Positions 13,652 to 26,703 of a stretch of 64,000 bases of DNA are shown in pieces. Each line of letters begins with the position of its first letter. Positions within the stretch are counted from its first letter, which is position 1. Both the position numbers and the translations under genes were made by a program. The notes beneath the pieces were generated by a model, which searched no databases, was not told the DNA's origin, and saw only the letters and a list, made by a program, of their open reading frames with translations. Source of the DNA: Dipetalonema caudispina (Eukaryota; Nematoda; Chromadorea; Rhabditida; Onchocercidae); contig JABVXV010000009.1 of NCBI GenBank assembly GCA_013365325.1, positions 310,001 through 374,000 of the forward strand, in the 5' to 3' direction.

Positions 13652-14259
13652 GCAATATTTTCTCCTTTTGAAAACCTGAGTAGAATTACTGAATTGAAAT
13701 ACTGAGACTTTGTCCTTTTCTTCCACTCATCCAAGCACAGGTGATAGTTAAATTAGATACTTTATAAACTTAGTCTTCCATTGTCTAACTCTTCACATAT
13801 CGCAACATCTATAGACATATATGAATTCGAGATAGAGGGTAGAGCGAAACCAATGTTTACGACATTAACACTCCTCCAGAAGTTTGAATCACTAGAGCAG
13901 TGAACCAAAATAGCAGCTATACCAATTATGAAGTACCTACAACGTTTAAAACACTTTAAATCGTTTCACACCATATTGTACTGTCCTGAGGTTGTTACCA
14001 GCTAATATATTTGAAACACTGCAACACGAAACAACGAATTTCATATTTTTTTACTGATTTCTATTGATCCCGTCTGTTGAAAGTTAAATAAACAGAGTAG
14101 AAGAATAAGAGGTAAAAATTTCAGAATAAAATTTGCGGCGTCCTTCCAAAGAAATATTTGTTATGCAATTTCATGCTACTATTGGCAATGTAACAAATCA
14201 ATTGAATAAATGAAGTACAGCTTAACTGATTACGCCGTAACCTGAGTATAATCACATGT

Positions 14260-14396
14260 TTAGGTTAACGTAGAGATGGAGCTTAAACATGTACAAATCA
14301 TATTTGGTACTTTAAGTGTGTGCAATTTGATGAAACTTCGGAATAACGTATGCCTACCATATGTGCATGGAGTAGTAAAACAATAAATACAAGCTC
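14260..14396 (-). CDS. Possible last exon of the FHA-PHD gene (uncertain)
   Basis: On the minus strand ATGTTGACAG is followed at 14396 by GAGCTTGTATTTATTGT. Joined in phase to the exon ending at 15638 it adds GACIYC, which would supply the missing final CxxC pair of the PHD finger. The spacing from the preceding ligand (10 residues) is a little short for a PHD. Reading on reaches a stop at 14260; a donor GTAGGC at 14357 is also possible. Low certainty. Confidence 0.35.
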
Positions 14397-15637
14397 CTGT
14401 CAACATAACAAAATGTAAACAACGTATAAAATAAAACCACTGAAACGAATGTGAGAATGCAATAAGCAACTGTTTAGCACTAAACATCCTGGAGTATGCA
14501 TGCCCTAGATTCTTTCATACCTTTTTCAATATCAATACTAGAGTGTTTCAAGGGGAAAAGATAATGAAAAAGATCAATACATAAATGGATCACAGTATGA
14601 ATGTAGCAAATTCCTGAATAGCCACTTATAATCACAACGATGACAGTTTGAAGTTTCAGCCGTGTGGTTATGAAAAAGTAAGCACTCCTTTAATTAGAAC
14701 AGGTTAGAAGGTACTCCAATTAAACACCTATGCTATCTGTATTGTGGGATAAGACCAGAAATCCAGGAATTGCGGAATTAACAACCAAAACGTCCTAATG
14801 AATGATATTACTATGCTCTAAATATCATCATAATACTACAGAAGCAACTTAAAAATTTTCACAAAAGAGAAGATGCCAAACTGAGCACTATCACAGTTTC
14901 AGTAACAAATTATGGACCGTCTGATGTTTGGCATATTTCAATGCCATAATTAAGATACTTCTCATAATTAAAGTAAAACCATAACACAGTATCACCACTA
15001 TATATACAAAAAATATCAGTCAACTGAAAATATAATATCATCACAAAATCAGCGATAAACAGAATATATTCATCGAATCACCAATAAAAAAACCTGATTG
15101 ATTTTTCTTTTCTCTTAGGTATCATTCGTCAAACGTAGCGCTATGTCCTGTCCGCTTACTAATTCTGGATAACTTGAACGTTTGTGGGGAAAGAGAGCAA
15201 TTCCAGAAATCTGACATCAAATAATCAGTTCAGGAGTTCCAAAGAAACGGAAAGTTAGCCCACGTTTCTTTCAAAGATTTGTCAGTTTTTCTTTTTTTTC
15301 TCAATAAAGATGAAATGACTATGATTTTTTAATGCTTATGAAATTTAATTTGCTTTGGATAAGAAAACGATACGGTTATAAGCCTACAATCCACCAAAGG
15401 CCACATATGTTTACGAGATAAACAACAAATATAGATTAAACAACAAACGAGACCTAAGCAGAAACTTGATATCATCACTAAGTAACCCTTCGTAAATACC
15501 ACTGAAAATGGGAAAAAAAGAGAAGGAACACCAAAAATTGTTGCATGCAACGAACCATATAAGGAAGGAAATCGCTGCACAGTCTCAGCTTGCTTTGTTT
15601 GCTTCCCTACAACCACAATTGAAATCATCAGAATTAC

Positions 15638-18600
15638 CAACTGTTACACCGTGATCTGTTACACACTCCATATGGTACCACCGGCAGCAGTAATCACATT
15701 GAACCTACACAAAACTTTCAAAATTACATTGTTGAAATAGAACTGAATCAAGCAAAACAAGTATCAAGTAAAACGTATCGACTGCAATTTAAAATTTTCA
15801 CTTTTAGCAACAAAATCTTCTAAAGTAATTTTTTGAAATTGCCAAAAAAGCTCCAATCTCCTTTAACCATAACCGCGATATCTGAATGCAGTTGTTTAGT
15901 TAACAAAGTAGAACAAGAAATGTTACTTTCAGTGGATCTTCTAGTGACTGGAAATCTCTTTTGCAACACCGTTGTAACGCTATACCCTGCTCCCCCCACA
16001 TCCAAATTACTCTTCCTATCGGAAATTTAAATCCTTTATATCGGGCAAATGCTGATCCCGACTAAAGCTCCAAAATTTGGTGTGAATCAATTTAAGATGA
16101 AACATTCAATTTAATTTTTAAATATCAAAGGTTCAGACGAATTAAAAATTTAGATTTTAACGAACAAAAATAATCTAATCAACACATACCCAAACAACAC
16201 TTTCACTTTGTGGTTTTTTGCAACCTGACCTGGCGTCACACTGTTTATCTGGATCGTGATATGTCCATTCATCGAATACAATTGGTGCATGCGCCGCTGG
16301 TAGTGGCGTAACGACTGGTTTCATCTTCTCCCATTCAACACTGCTCGTTTCCATTGATAACTCTGAAACAAGCAAACATCTCCTATGCTAGAAATTTCAA
16401 ATAACAACGCCAACCTGTTCATCAAAAACGCTCTTTCCTCAATGTCACGATATCATGAACAGAATTTCTTAGCAAAGTTCCCGAACAACAAACACTAATA
16501 ATGATTTCAGTTCCATCTGACATTAATTTTTTAATAAATTGAAACAAATAGTATTTTAAAACAAAAACTTTTAATTCACGAAGTTTCCTAACTGGCATAC
16601 ACACTCGATGATTCAAATTTCAAAAAAAAAAAAAAAAAAAAGTGGTGAATGATGAAAAGAAACAAAATGAGACGACTTGAAAAAAAAAGAAAGGTGATTT
16701 AATTGAAAGCAATCATTCTGGTGCTTGACCTCGTTAACAGCATTGAACAAGTAAGGAAAACCCAAAGATAAAGTGTTTTATTTGTTTCTTTACATGTGCA
16801 GAAAAAAAGAAAACAAAACATAACAACCAGCAACACGTACACCACTGACGTATCCACCATCCTTTCGGAAAATGGCTGTTCCATAGGCTTCAACTATTTT
16901 TCCTGAGAGCACTCAATTTTTCAACTATCCCAATTTTTCAGATTTTCAAAAATATCACTTCCAATCGGATTTAACGCTGCGACTTAATTTTTATTATAAC
17001 TCTCATTTCCAATTTCATAGAAACGATTATTAATAGTGAAGGGGGACCTACATTTCTCAAGTTATTAGAATAATCCAAAGACGAGAGAAGGATATTTGGA
17101 TACGTCATTGAAACACACTAATCAACCACACATATAAGCAAAAAATCACCCGCTTTGTGACTTACCACTTTCGCTAGACGATGACCGCTTTTTCTTTTTA
17201 CGTCCTTTCTTTCGGGTACTTGTGGAAGAGGTGGCGATTCCCTTATGTGATTGCTTCCGTGGTACCTTACTTGTCGAACGTGACTGATGGCCCGTTTTGC
17301 TCGTTTTTTTCTTGTTTACACCACTACCACCAGGAGTGTGCCCAGTTTTGCGTTGTGATGTGGCACCCCATGTTCGCCGGATCGGAGAAGGTGACGAAGA
17401 ACTCACAAATGATGAACTACTGCTTTCATTATCAGAATCCGGTAATGTCCGCCTCTTCCTCATCATATCAAGAGCCCTTTCAATCTTTTCAGCCGCTGAT
17501 GTACCTGGCTGATCTTTCGGTAGAATTTGTGGTTTTTTTAGATCTTCGTTCCTCTCTTCTTCATCACCTTCAGAATCTGTACTCATATTATCGCTGCTAG
17601 AAGACCTCTTCTTTCTCTTATTTTTCATTGCTGCTTTCTTTTTAACTATATTTGCAGTGTTCATATTTTCAGAAGTGAGGCAGCCTTTCTTTGGACGACC
17701 ACGTTTCCGTGCACTGCCCCTATCAGAATCCCTAGATTTAGAAGAAGTTATGGTCTTTGTTGACGAAGCGCTCTTTGCTTTCGTAATATTCTTTTGTTGT
17801 TGCTTCTTTTTTGCAAGTTTTTCTGAGCCACTTGAATCACTTTTACAGCTTCTATTATCAGCATCATCATCTTCGTCATGTGTGTAAACCTTCCTGAAAT
17901 TGATATTTATATTTCATGCTCTATTTCTTCGTATATTTTATTCATTGGAGATATTATAGGGACAGACTATTGGTAATATCCGTTCGGTAAAGAATGTTAC
18001 AATTTGAAGCACTCAGTCTCAAAATTTTAATATACCGTAATAAAGGTTAACTTTCTTATGGAACTCGTATTAGTCGAGTCAGACATATTATCAATTTTAA
18101 TAATGCAATATCAGTAGAGATATGCCTAACTGAATAAGTAGATCTTCACAGTGCAATGTTATTAAAAATGTCTGGATTGAATTTTGGCATAATTTCTATG
18201 ATGTCCAATATAGAAAGCCAGGATATGAGAAGAGCGAAATTCAAAGTTTCCTTTGTTTGAATACACAAACATAAATGGAAATCTGACAGATGAAACATTC
18301 CCTTCTGCAGAAAAATTGAAAAAGAAAGCAAGGGTTATTCCAACGAATTGAATTAACCTAACTTTTTATTATTAACTACTAAAACTGACCTTGTTTGTGT
18401 TGGCATTGTGATCTTGTTAGTACTTTTTCTTGCAAGATGATGCCATGCCACTTCTGTTAAATCATTTAACAACATGGCTACCTGAATCAAAAAAAAAAAA
18501 GAAATGACTGAATATAAGTGTAGGAACCCTCTGTGACGATGCAAAGTTATAACAATTCTGTGCAAGCTTTTTTGTCATGCATTTTTCAGTTTCAGTCAAA

Positions 18601-21600
18601 ATTACTATCTCTAGAAAAGTTGTTAACCGATTTATAATCTTAACTTCCTACTTAACTTTAAAACAGTAGATCTACAGGTCGTTGGTATGGACAGTCCTCT
18701 GCATTTGGAACGTTCAAAAAGCTACTTCATTCATAACATGTAACATGGAAAAATTTATCTGTCACATCAGTGGAAATGTAGTAGGATCAAGCAGTACCTC
18801 ATTATTTTTGCGTCGTCTCTTCGGTTCAACTTTTTGTTCCACTACGACAGGTGTTTGAGTGGGAGAACAAGACGAATCCGAGTGACCATGCCCGCGCCCT
18901 GCATATATTACTCTGATATATACAAATTTATATTTGACTGGAGAAGAATTTACGAAAAGCAAGTATAACTTCATATTTTATTTATGCATTTGAAATTAAA
19001 ATCACGCAAAATGATAGAGAAGATAGTATTCTATATGATGCGATACTTGGTCAGGTGAGACTATTCCGTTTCAAACGAAATATAAATTCATAGATTTCAG
19101 CAGAAAACTTAATAAAAAGAATGAAATAGTGGTTTTAAAGAGAGATAAACGAAAATGAATGTGGACTAACTTTTTGGTGACTGATGGAGTGGTGAACGTA
19201 ATGATTTAGATGGCTTCGTTTCCGCTATGCTACGCGGTTCTTGCTGCACCGTTGATGCAGTGGGTAATTCAGAGGAACTGGATGCCGGCGTAGGTGCACG
19301 CCTTGGTGGACCACAGTCTTCTAATAAATCTTCCGTTAACTCTTCCAAACCAGACAATCGACTATTCCGTTCGGCATTTTCTAAAAATGAGTTCAATACT
19401 TAAAATGCGATAGAACTGCAGATCGTTGTCTAAAAAAAGAAAAAAATTAGCCCGTATTATCCATAGTTCCTTAGACATATTATGATAACTGAATTATATC
19501 AAATGAAATGTACTAGCACTTATCCAGAAAAACTGATCAAAAATATACCTCTTTGCAACTCCTCCATGGGTCTTTCTTGTGTAATAACTGGGGTTGCCGT
19601 AGGTGACATGGGCACTTGAGGAAGCGCAGCAGATGCTCCAGATCCAGCTGGTGTTGGTGTTACTGCGCCCACATTCATGCCGGTTATGGCAGTTGGTACA
19701 GCACTTGAAACTGTGAAAGTACTACAGGTGCTTATTGCCGATGAAATTCTATCATTACTAAACCTTCGTTCACTGCTTGCTACTGATGACGGTATTGAGG
19801 CTGGAGCCTGAGCCTGAACTTGAACTGGAGCATGAATAGCTGTTATTGGTGATAATGATGGTTGCGATGACACTGCTGTTGTCGTTGTTCGATGGATACC
19901 AACGACACCAGTCGGTACCACACCAAACATAGCCGCTGTTGTTTGTTGTTGCTGTTGGCTTTTGGGTGGACTTGGCACCGAACTGTCACATTCCATACGT
20001 TTCACACTATCAATAGCTGATGGAGTAGCAATTACCTGAGCGGGAGAGCAATCCGTTAATCTTGAAACCCTCTGTGTATCCATTACTCGAGAACTCGTTG
20101 AATAATGATGCTGACGTGTAGCTGCTGTTCCACTGCTTCGAGTAACTGGAATATTTCCTGACACTGTACCAGAGGTTGGAGCTCTGGCTGAGCGTGAAGC
20201 TGATGTGTGCTGCGCTAAAGACTGTAATAACTGATTGTTTTGCGTACTGATGTTTTGGCCAACAACTCCTGATGGTTGGTCGGTGACTGCTGCAGTTGCG
20301 GTAGTCGACCGTTGAGAGCACGCTCCTGCAACGGCAGCAGTAGCCGCCATCTGAACTGTAATATTCGAAGTTACCCTTGGTGAAGATGCTTGCTCAGATA
20401 CAACAGTACGCAGTCGATTATCACCAGTTGTTCCCATGAAAGATGAAGTATCAGCAGCAATCTGCGCATTTGCACCCATCCACGCCGAATTCGTCAACTG
20501 ACCATACTGCTGGAAAAACATTTAGATGGTTGGAATATGAAAACATTTCAGTTACTTAAATTCGAATATTTTATCGATTCCTTGCTGGAATTTAAATTCT
20601 GGAAAAGATAAACTTACTGCAACAGCCTCTACTTGTTTCTGTTGTTCTAGTTGATGCTGCTGAAACTGCTGAGCAGCTGCGGGTGATTGCGATGGCCAAG
20701 GATTTTGAGGCCAGAGTGAGTGTAGATACGCAGAACTGAGTTGAGGAAAGGCTGCTTGATAATAACCAGGAAACCTCTGTAAATTATAGAACGGGGCTGC
20801 TGCGGCTCCAGCAGCAGCCGGATTCTGCCATGAAGTGGCAAGTTCCATTGATGGGTTGGCCAAAGGTAACCGAGATGCTGTATGCAAGTTCTTCCCATCA
20901 CCGACAAACATCTGTAATGAAGTAAAAGATATTATTACCACCAGAAAAAGCAGATATAGAAAATTTGAGTTGGAATATTATTCACAAAAGTCAATCATAA
21001 TTTCACAAAATTTCTTAGTAAATCTGCACTTGTCCAGGAGTAATAGATGATTTAAATAGTAAGATAGATTGCCCTATGAATTCCTTCTACATTAACAGAG
21101 CAATCTATCTAACTAATTAAGCCACCTATTACTTGATCAGGTCGTCGATAATCCATTCTACCGATAATCTGATCTAAACTAAACTTCCCAACAAGCATTA
21201 ACGTTTTTCCTCATTTAGCTGAAGCTTTCGGATAATTACCCTGTCGTAACGTTAAATATTTTAACATGAAATTCATAAAGAGAAAATTGTAAACTCAAAA
21301 GAAGTAAACAGCAAAACTTGGAACATATCTGCAATTAATTTTCTGAGAAAATTGAAGTCGGTTTCGAAGAACATCTCAACAGAAATCTAAGGCGGTATTG
21401 AAAAACTTGCTGAAAACTTCTCCTCCTTTACAGATAAAAATAAATACAAAATAAGCAAATTGCATTGCTTACCTGGGACAAATCTTGTCGCGCATTGCCC
21501 ATAATTGTTATAGGACGTCTACGATCATTCAACCGTTGAGCTGGTGCTTCTTCAAACTGAAATTAGAAAAAAGCTCAAAACATTTATTTCTACATGCAAA

Positions 21601-23029
21601 AGATTTCTGAGAAGATCATGAGAGTTAGCACCAAAAAATATCTTATTATTTTCCATTTATTATAATACTCCTCTTCGAAAAGATGAGTTTGCTGGCCTCA
21701 TCTCATTTTCAACTCATTAATTTTTCAAGAAGAAACAACACAATCATCTTTCACTCGTTAAAATTAAAAAGAAATGAACATACAACGAATGTAAATTCGG
21801 CAGAGGTTTGTGGCCCATAGCAACCGGGTTTAATGGCTGCACCATTTACATGTCCAAATTTGATCACATCACCCTGTTGCAATTCAGCTTCACCTGATAC
21901 CTAGAAATTTCCAGATAAGCAAACGAAGAACTGATTAGAATTACAAACGAAGTAATGTCAAGAAATCACTATAGCTATAAAGATCACTAACCCTAAAATC
22001 ATTAACATAAGTGCCATTGAGGGAATGATCTTTTATGAAACATGCATATCGATCACGTTTTGCTTTTACAAATATTGTCGTATGTTCTCTTGAGATCATG
22101 TTACTAAAAATATATTACTGTGTCACATATACTGAAAGCGAAAGTTCCATTCCATCTATATAAAATGTTATCACAATCTCAGGCAACAAAGCACTCTGTT
22201 AACTAATCCATGCTAAAAGATTAAGATGTGAACAACATCTAACAACAATATTTCCAAACTATCGGTGATATGTCGATCACAGGAAGCGGAAAAATGAAAT
22301 GTAATTTTACAGTAAGGATGGTTGAAGATTTGTAGAACTAAAACTGGTCGACTTTCTATGCCTTTAGAGGATGATGTCCTCAATTGCGTAGGCTAATCTC
22401 AATTTTTTTTTTTTTCAAAATCTGAAGAAAATGGTTTTCAAAAAATCTCAGTATTTCGATACCTGTGCACTTGTGAAATTAGAACAACATCGACTAGGTC
22501 AGGATTCCTCCCAATTTTCGTCGTTTGGTACCTGAAAATTTTGGTATAAACAGCTGACAAATAAAAAATTAGAGCAACAAAATAAAGCTGTAACAAACGG
22601 ATCACTACAAATTTTTCCGAAAATTTTTAATAAAATAAGTTCACTGACATGTATACCAAGACGTATAAGTAAGTATTACTAATAATTTGCAGTAAATCAT
22701 TGTCACATTTTTTTTCCACCTCATCAATAGAATGTAGAAAGATGAAAGCTCTCATGTTTCCATCAAATTCTCAACTTATTGAAACCCAAGGTCTAAGCTA
22801 AGGTCAAAACGATCTAAACATATCGGAAGCACAGTTCTTATTTTAGTGTTTATTCTGTTCCTTTAAAAGAGAACAACAAGAAGCGCTCTAGGTCCTGGAA
22901 CAGAACTAATACTAGTTTTGAATACAAATGCAATGAAAAAACCAAGACTTACAAAAGGACCGTATCATCTGGTAACAATGACTGCGGATTTTGACTAACA
23001 TGTAAACGACGCAACTGATAGATCGCCAT
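15638..23029 (-). CDS. FHA domain / AT-hook / PHD finger nuclear protein
   Basis: Thirteen phase-matched exons: 22953-23029, 22463-22531, 21992-22103, 21784-21900, 21473-21556, 20618-20911, 19549-20509, 19171-19380, 18798-18898, 18390-18481, 17166-17893, 16190-16362 and 15638-15704. They give 1,028 codons; the last exon(s) are not certain. An FHA domain spans about residues 27-112: KIGRNPDL (GR), SREH (SxxH) and LNGTYVND (NG). FHA domains bind phosphothreonine. The middle (about 155-640) is Q/S/T/A-rich and probably disordered. Near residue 769 is an AT-hook, RKRGRPKKG, inside a Lys/Ser-rich, partly acidic segment. The end carries a PHD-like finger: CDARSGC, VQCDYC, WYHMEC. The domain order FHA then PHD recalls TCF19, but this protein is about three times longer. 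A chromatin-associated role is inferred from the domains only. RAD17 follows downstream on the same strand. Confidence 0.8.
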
Positions 23030-23068
23030 TTTTACATAGTTCTTTGATGCGATGATAGGAAATTATCC

Positions 23069-23070
23069 CT
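23069..23070 (-). promoter_or_regulatory. Candidate trans-splice or 5' UTR acceptor for the FHA-PHD gene
   Basis: On the minus strand CTGCTTTCAG is followed by GGATAATTTCC, 39 bases before the ATG at 23029. It suits either spliced-leader addition or a 5' UTR intron. Confidence 0.45.
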
Positions 23071-25271
23071 GAAAGCAGTGCGATAAAATCCCTTTTCGCT
23101 AAAAAAAAACATTGAGATTGAGATCTTCAGAACACTTTTTTTTTTTGCAAGTTCACATTCCTTCCCTAATACAAACCTTTTTTGTGGATCAAATTCTTTA
23201 CAAGTTACAGTTATCAGTGTAAGCTTTATCAGAGATAATTTAACTTTGCCATTCCGATAAAATTAAAAGGAAGAGACAATCCTACATTTAAAACCTTAAC
23301 ATAGCGAGAACGGCCATATGTCAGATCAGTCTGTCCTGCATTTCCTGTTTTCAAGATGAATAATCGTGTTTTAACAACACCACAAATAACACTAGAAGCT
23401 TCAGGTATCACGACATAAGCTGATAGTAACATCTTGTAAAAGATATTATCTAATAATTTAAAGAGGAAAGGTAAAATAGCAAATAACTTACCAGCAGAAC
23501 GATGAGCTAGTATTCCTTGCTGCTGAATCGATTGACACAACAACGACAAAAAAAAAAAAAAAAAAAAAAAAAAATACGAATGAAAAATGTGCAAAATTAC
23601 GTCGATAAAGGAAACGCCAAATGGCGACGGCGCATCACCAAATACAAGCGCCTACGTTATTGTTCTCGTTTTTTTCCTTCTTTCCATTAGGTGCACAACA
23701 AATAACGTGCTGTTAGTCTGAAATGAATTTCGTTTTTTTTTTTTTAAACAATACATCCACTATTATCAAAGGAAAAAAAAAAGAACGAAATGACGCATCA
23801 ACAATGAGAATATAATAGCAATTCATCTGAAAATTCTTTTCACTTTCAAAATGAACCAATTTTTTTCCATAAATTCTAATTATTTCTCTATGAAACCTTC
23901 CAATTCGAGCGTATAAAATTGATATTTTTTGTAGTGATTCTAACTTTTTTTTTTTTTTTTTTTAGTTCATTTTGCATCTCCAAAACTTTATCATTCCTCA
24001 TCCCAGCCTCGTATTTCTTACCAATTTTGATGTTATAAATTAATTTGACGTAGACTAATCAAGCAAATGAAAAAGTGGCACAATAAGTACAACAAATTTC
24101 TTCCCAATAACCAAACTATGTGTGTTACATATCGTTGCAACTGCATTTGAAGCGCGCTAATTTGAGTAGAGATCAATTTCATCATTAAAACAGAGATATG
24201 TATCAAAATGTGCATTTTTTGAAACTATGTAAATATTTCAGTAATATCTATCTCTATCAGTTAAGACGGATAACTTAACTTTAAGGTTAACAATATATTC
24301 TCGATTTATGTTAGATTAACTTAAGTTTTAAGTCTAAATCCACGAATGGTTAAACGAGCGTTCTAAGAGAATCATTAACAAATAGTCTCAAAAAAAAAGA
24401 AATCAAGAAAAGGGAAAAAAGTTAAAGTTAATTTAATTAAGAAGATTGTAGAATCGATTTAATCAATGTTACATAAAAAAATCTTTCAATCTTTGAAAAA
24501 TCTATCCATCAAATTGCAGCATTTCAAGCAATAGCAAATTGACATACTGAAAATTGAGAAGTACTTGACATTTCCCTATTGCATGCTCGGTTATCATTTA
24601 GCAAGCATATCTCCATCACCATTCTCTTTTTTAACAAATTGAACTTCATCTAATTTCAACCTATCCCAAGTATCACATAATGCTATAATTTACTGGAAAG
24701 TAAACGAGTGCATAGCTTACTATGAGTAAATAATAAATAGTAAGGTTAAGTGATAAAGAAATCAACACAATGATGATGTAATAATATATGTGATCAGTTA
24801 GTTGTTATGTGCATACAAATAATGACAATTGCAAATTGTATAACAATTATCTCATATCCTTTTTTAGTGAACATAAACAAAGAAAAAAGAAAGAAAAACG
24901 ATAAAAATTAATGGAACTGTTAATGTTGTACATTATTCCTTATTAGATCAATAATCCAATAATTTGTTTCAATCGTAAACTGCTCTGTGCTCTGATATTA
25001 ACCACTATACTTTTTCATTTATTCAGAAATTTTATCTATCATCTAATTTTAACAATTATTAATTGTATTCTTATTTTTTTATCAAAATGCAAAAGGTAAA
25101 TATAAAATGAAATCTAAAATGATTCCTAAATGAGTAAAGGAAGAACGAAGAATTTATTGAAATGAGCAAGAATAAGATTAAATAGGTCAGTCAGCTGTTA
25201 TATAGTAGGATGTATTCAAAAATTTTTAACAAGATATGATACTTCTAGCAAAGAGATAGATAGAATTATTC

Positions 25272-25298
25272 CACTACTAGTAGTAGTAGTAGTAGTAA
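25272..25298. repeat. (TAG)n microsatellite
   Basis: Seven or so tandem TAG units in non-coding DNA. Confidence 0.85.
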
Positions 25299-25360
25299 GC
25301 AGATTTTGGGGGATAAGTTTGAGTAGCGATATAAGCAAAAGGTAAATAATTGTAAAGAGG

Positions 25361-25447
25361 TCAATTAATAGCATCAATATTGAAAGTGTTCCTACATGGA
25401 TTGATTAGTGAACCTTTCAGTTCATCCCACTTCCTTCTAAACTGACG
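25361..25447 (-). CDS. Possible isolated terminal exon
   Basis: On the minus strand AGTATTTCAG is followed by an open frame of 28 codons, beginning RQFRRKWDELKGSLINPC and ending in TGA at 25361-25363. Its composition (charged start, Trp, Cys) looks more protein-like than the surroundings, but no family was recognised. It could pair with the start exon at 29541 across a 4 kb intron (both phase 0), or be chance. Confidence 0.25.
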   Translation of the reverse strand, partial: RQFRRKWDELKGSLINPCRNTFNIDAIN

Positions 25448-25560
25448 CTGAAATACTGCTAATACTGCTACAACTGCTATTACTGCTACTATAGCTGCTG
25501 CTGCTGCTGCTGTTGCTGCTGCTGTTGCTGTTACTGCTGCTGTTGCTGTTACTGCTGTTA
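25448..25560. repeat. CTG/TTACTG triplet repeat block
   Basis: Imperfect trinucleotide array rich in CTG, with CTT, TTG and TAC interruptions. It lies directly next to the acceptor of the exon candidate at 25447. On the minus strand it reads as Ala/Thr/Val codons with no recognised protein. Confidence 0.85.
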
Positions 25561-25590
25561 CGTTGGAAAACAATCAATACTTTAAAATGT

Positions 25591-25690
25591 CTCTCTCTGC
25601 TCTATTTCACCTTCTCTTCTCTTTCTCCCTCTCTCTCTCTTTCTACTTCTCCTATCCTTCCTCTCCCTCTCTCTCTCTCTCTCTCTCTTA
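25591..25690. repeat. (CT)n-rich polypyrimidine tract
   Basis: About 100 bases of nearly pure pyrimidine, mostly CT repeats with short interruptions. A second shorter CT tract lies at 25859-25883. Confidence 0.9.
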
Positions 25691-26674
25691 TAGCAGAATT
25701 TAACTATTGGAAAAGTGTAGAAAGCGTAGGGTCGGACAAAATGCTCAGTGATTCTCAAAATGCATATATTGTTGGAGTTATTTATTTATTTACTCTTTCA
25801 TCTGTTTATTCTAAAATTTCAAATTTGAAGTGATAAAATGAAAAAATAGAGGAATGACTTTCTCTCTCTCTCTCCCTCTCTCCTTATGGACACCTATCAT
25901 ATCTTAAGAGTTGACAGGATTGGAATGCTAATTACAAATCCCTCTCTTAACAAGTATTATCAGTATCATATCATGATGATAATTGTAGAAATGGGATAAT
26001 AATTAACCTTATCAATATCCATCCTACTTCTATCTTCCTATCTGAGGAGTAGATGATTCCTCAATTCTGATATCAAATTCAGTGAAATCCTTCGACAACC
26101 AAGTATTCTGGCCAGTATGTTACCGTTGGGAGGGTGCCGAAGACTGGTAGAGTTTTGATAATTTATGAAATCATTTACTGAATTAATGATTCGATCCCCT
26201 TCTTCTTCCTCTAAATATAGACAGAGATATGAAGAAGAGCTGAAGATTATTCACTGAATATGATGAGAAAGATATGAAATCAGGTAGAATTGTTAAAGTG
26301 AACTGTAAAACGAATGATAACAGTTCTCAAGTAAGATTAATTCACTTACAAGCTGTAGAAATTTTTAGATAATTCGAAATAAACATTGATTATTTTAGGG
26401 ATTTTTCAGTTGATGCTTTAAATCAGGATATGACTTTATTTTTACAAGCCATATATTTTCGGTATTTGATTTCATACTTTTGACAATTTAATTCTTTCAA
26501 GTTAAAATTTAACTTATTCAAGCAGTGGGTGTATAAATCCCTGTGAAGTTCCAGCTGATCAAATAAGTTGGATTACAGATGTTGTAAACAAAATGCGCAA
26601 ATTTACCTAGTCATGAAGAGTGAAAGAAAAATACTATCAAAGATCAAGGTGAAAGGTCAAGGGTGAGATAAGTA

Positions 26675-26703
26675 TGTCAGATTCTACAATGCAGAATCTG
26701 ACA
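26675..26703. repeat. Perfect inverted repeat, 11-bp stem
   Basis: TGTCAGATTCT and AGAATCTGACA are exact reverse complements separated by 7 bases. A partial further copy (CAGAATCCGAC) follows at 26704-26715. Confidence 0.85.

Noticed and set aside
17181..17887. Long plus-strand open frames over 17.2-17.9 kb
   Set aside because: They are antisense to the Lys/Ser-rich exon of the FHA-PHD gene; the repetitive AAG/TCT codons leave the other strand open. The minus-strand exon has matched splice phases on both sides.
20010..20907. Second minus-strand frames overlapping the Q-rich exons
   Set aside because: Out of frame with the phase-joined exon chain; low-complexity sequence leaves several frames open.
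25513..25833. Plus-strand poly-Leu open frame
   Set aside because: It is the translation of CTG and CT repeats, not a protein.
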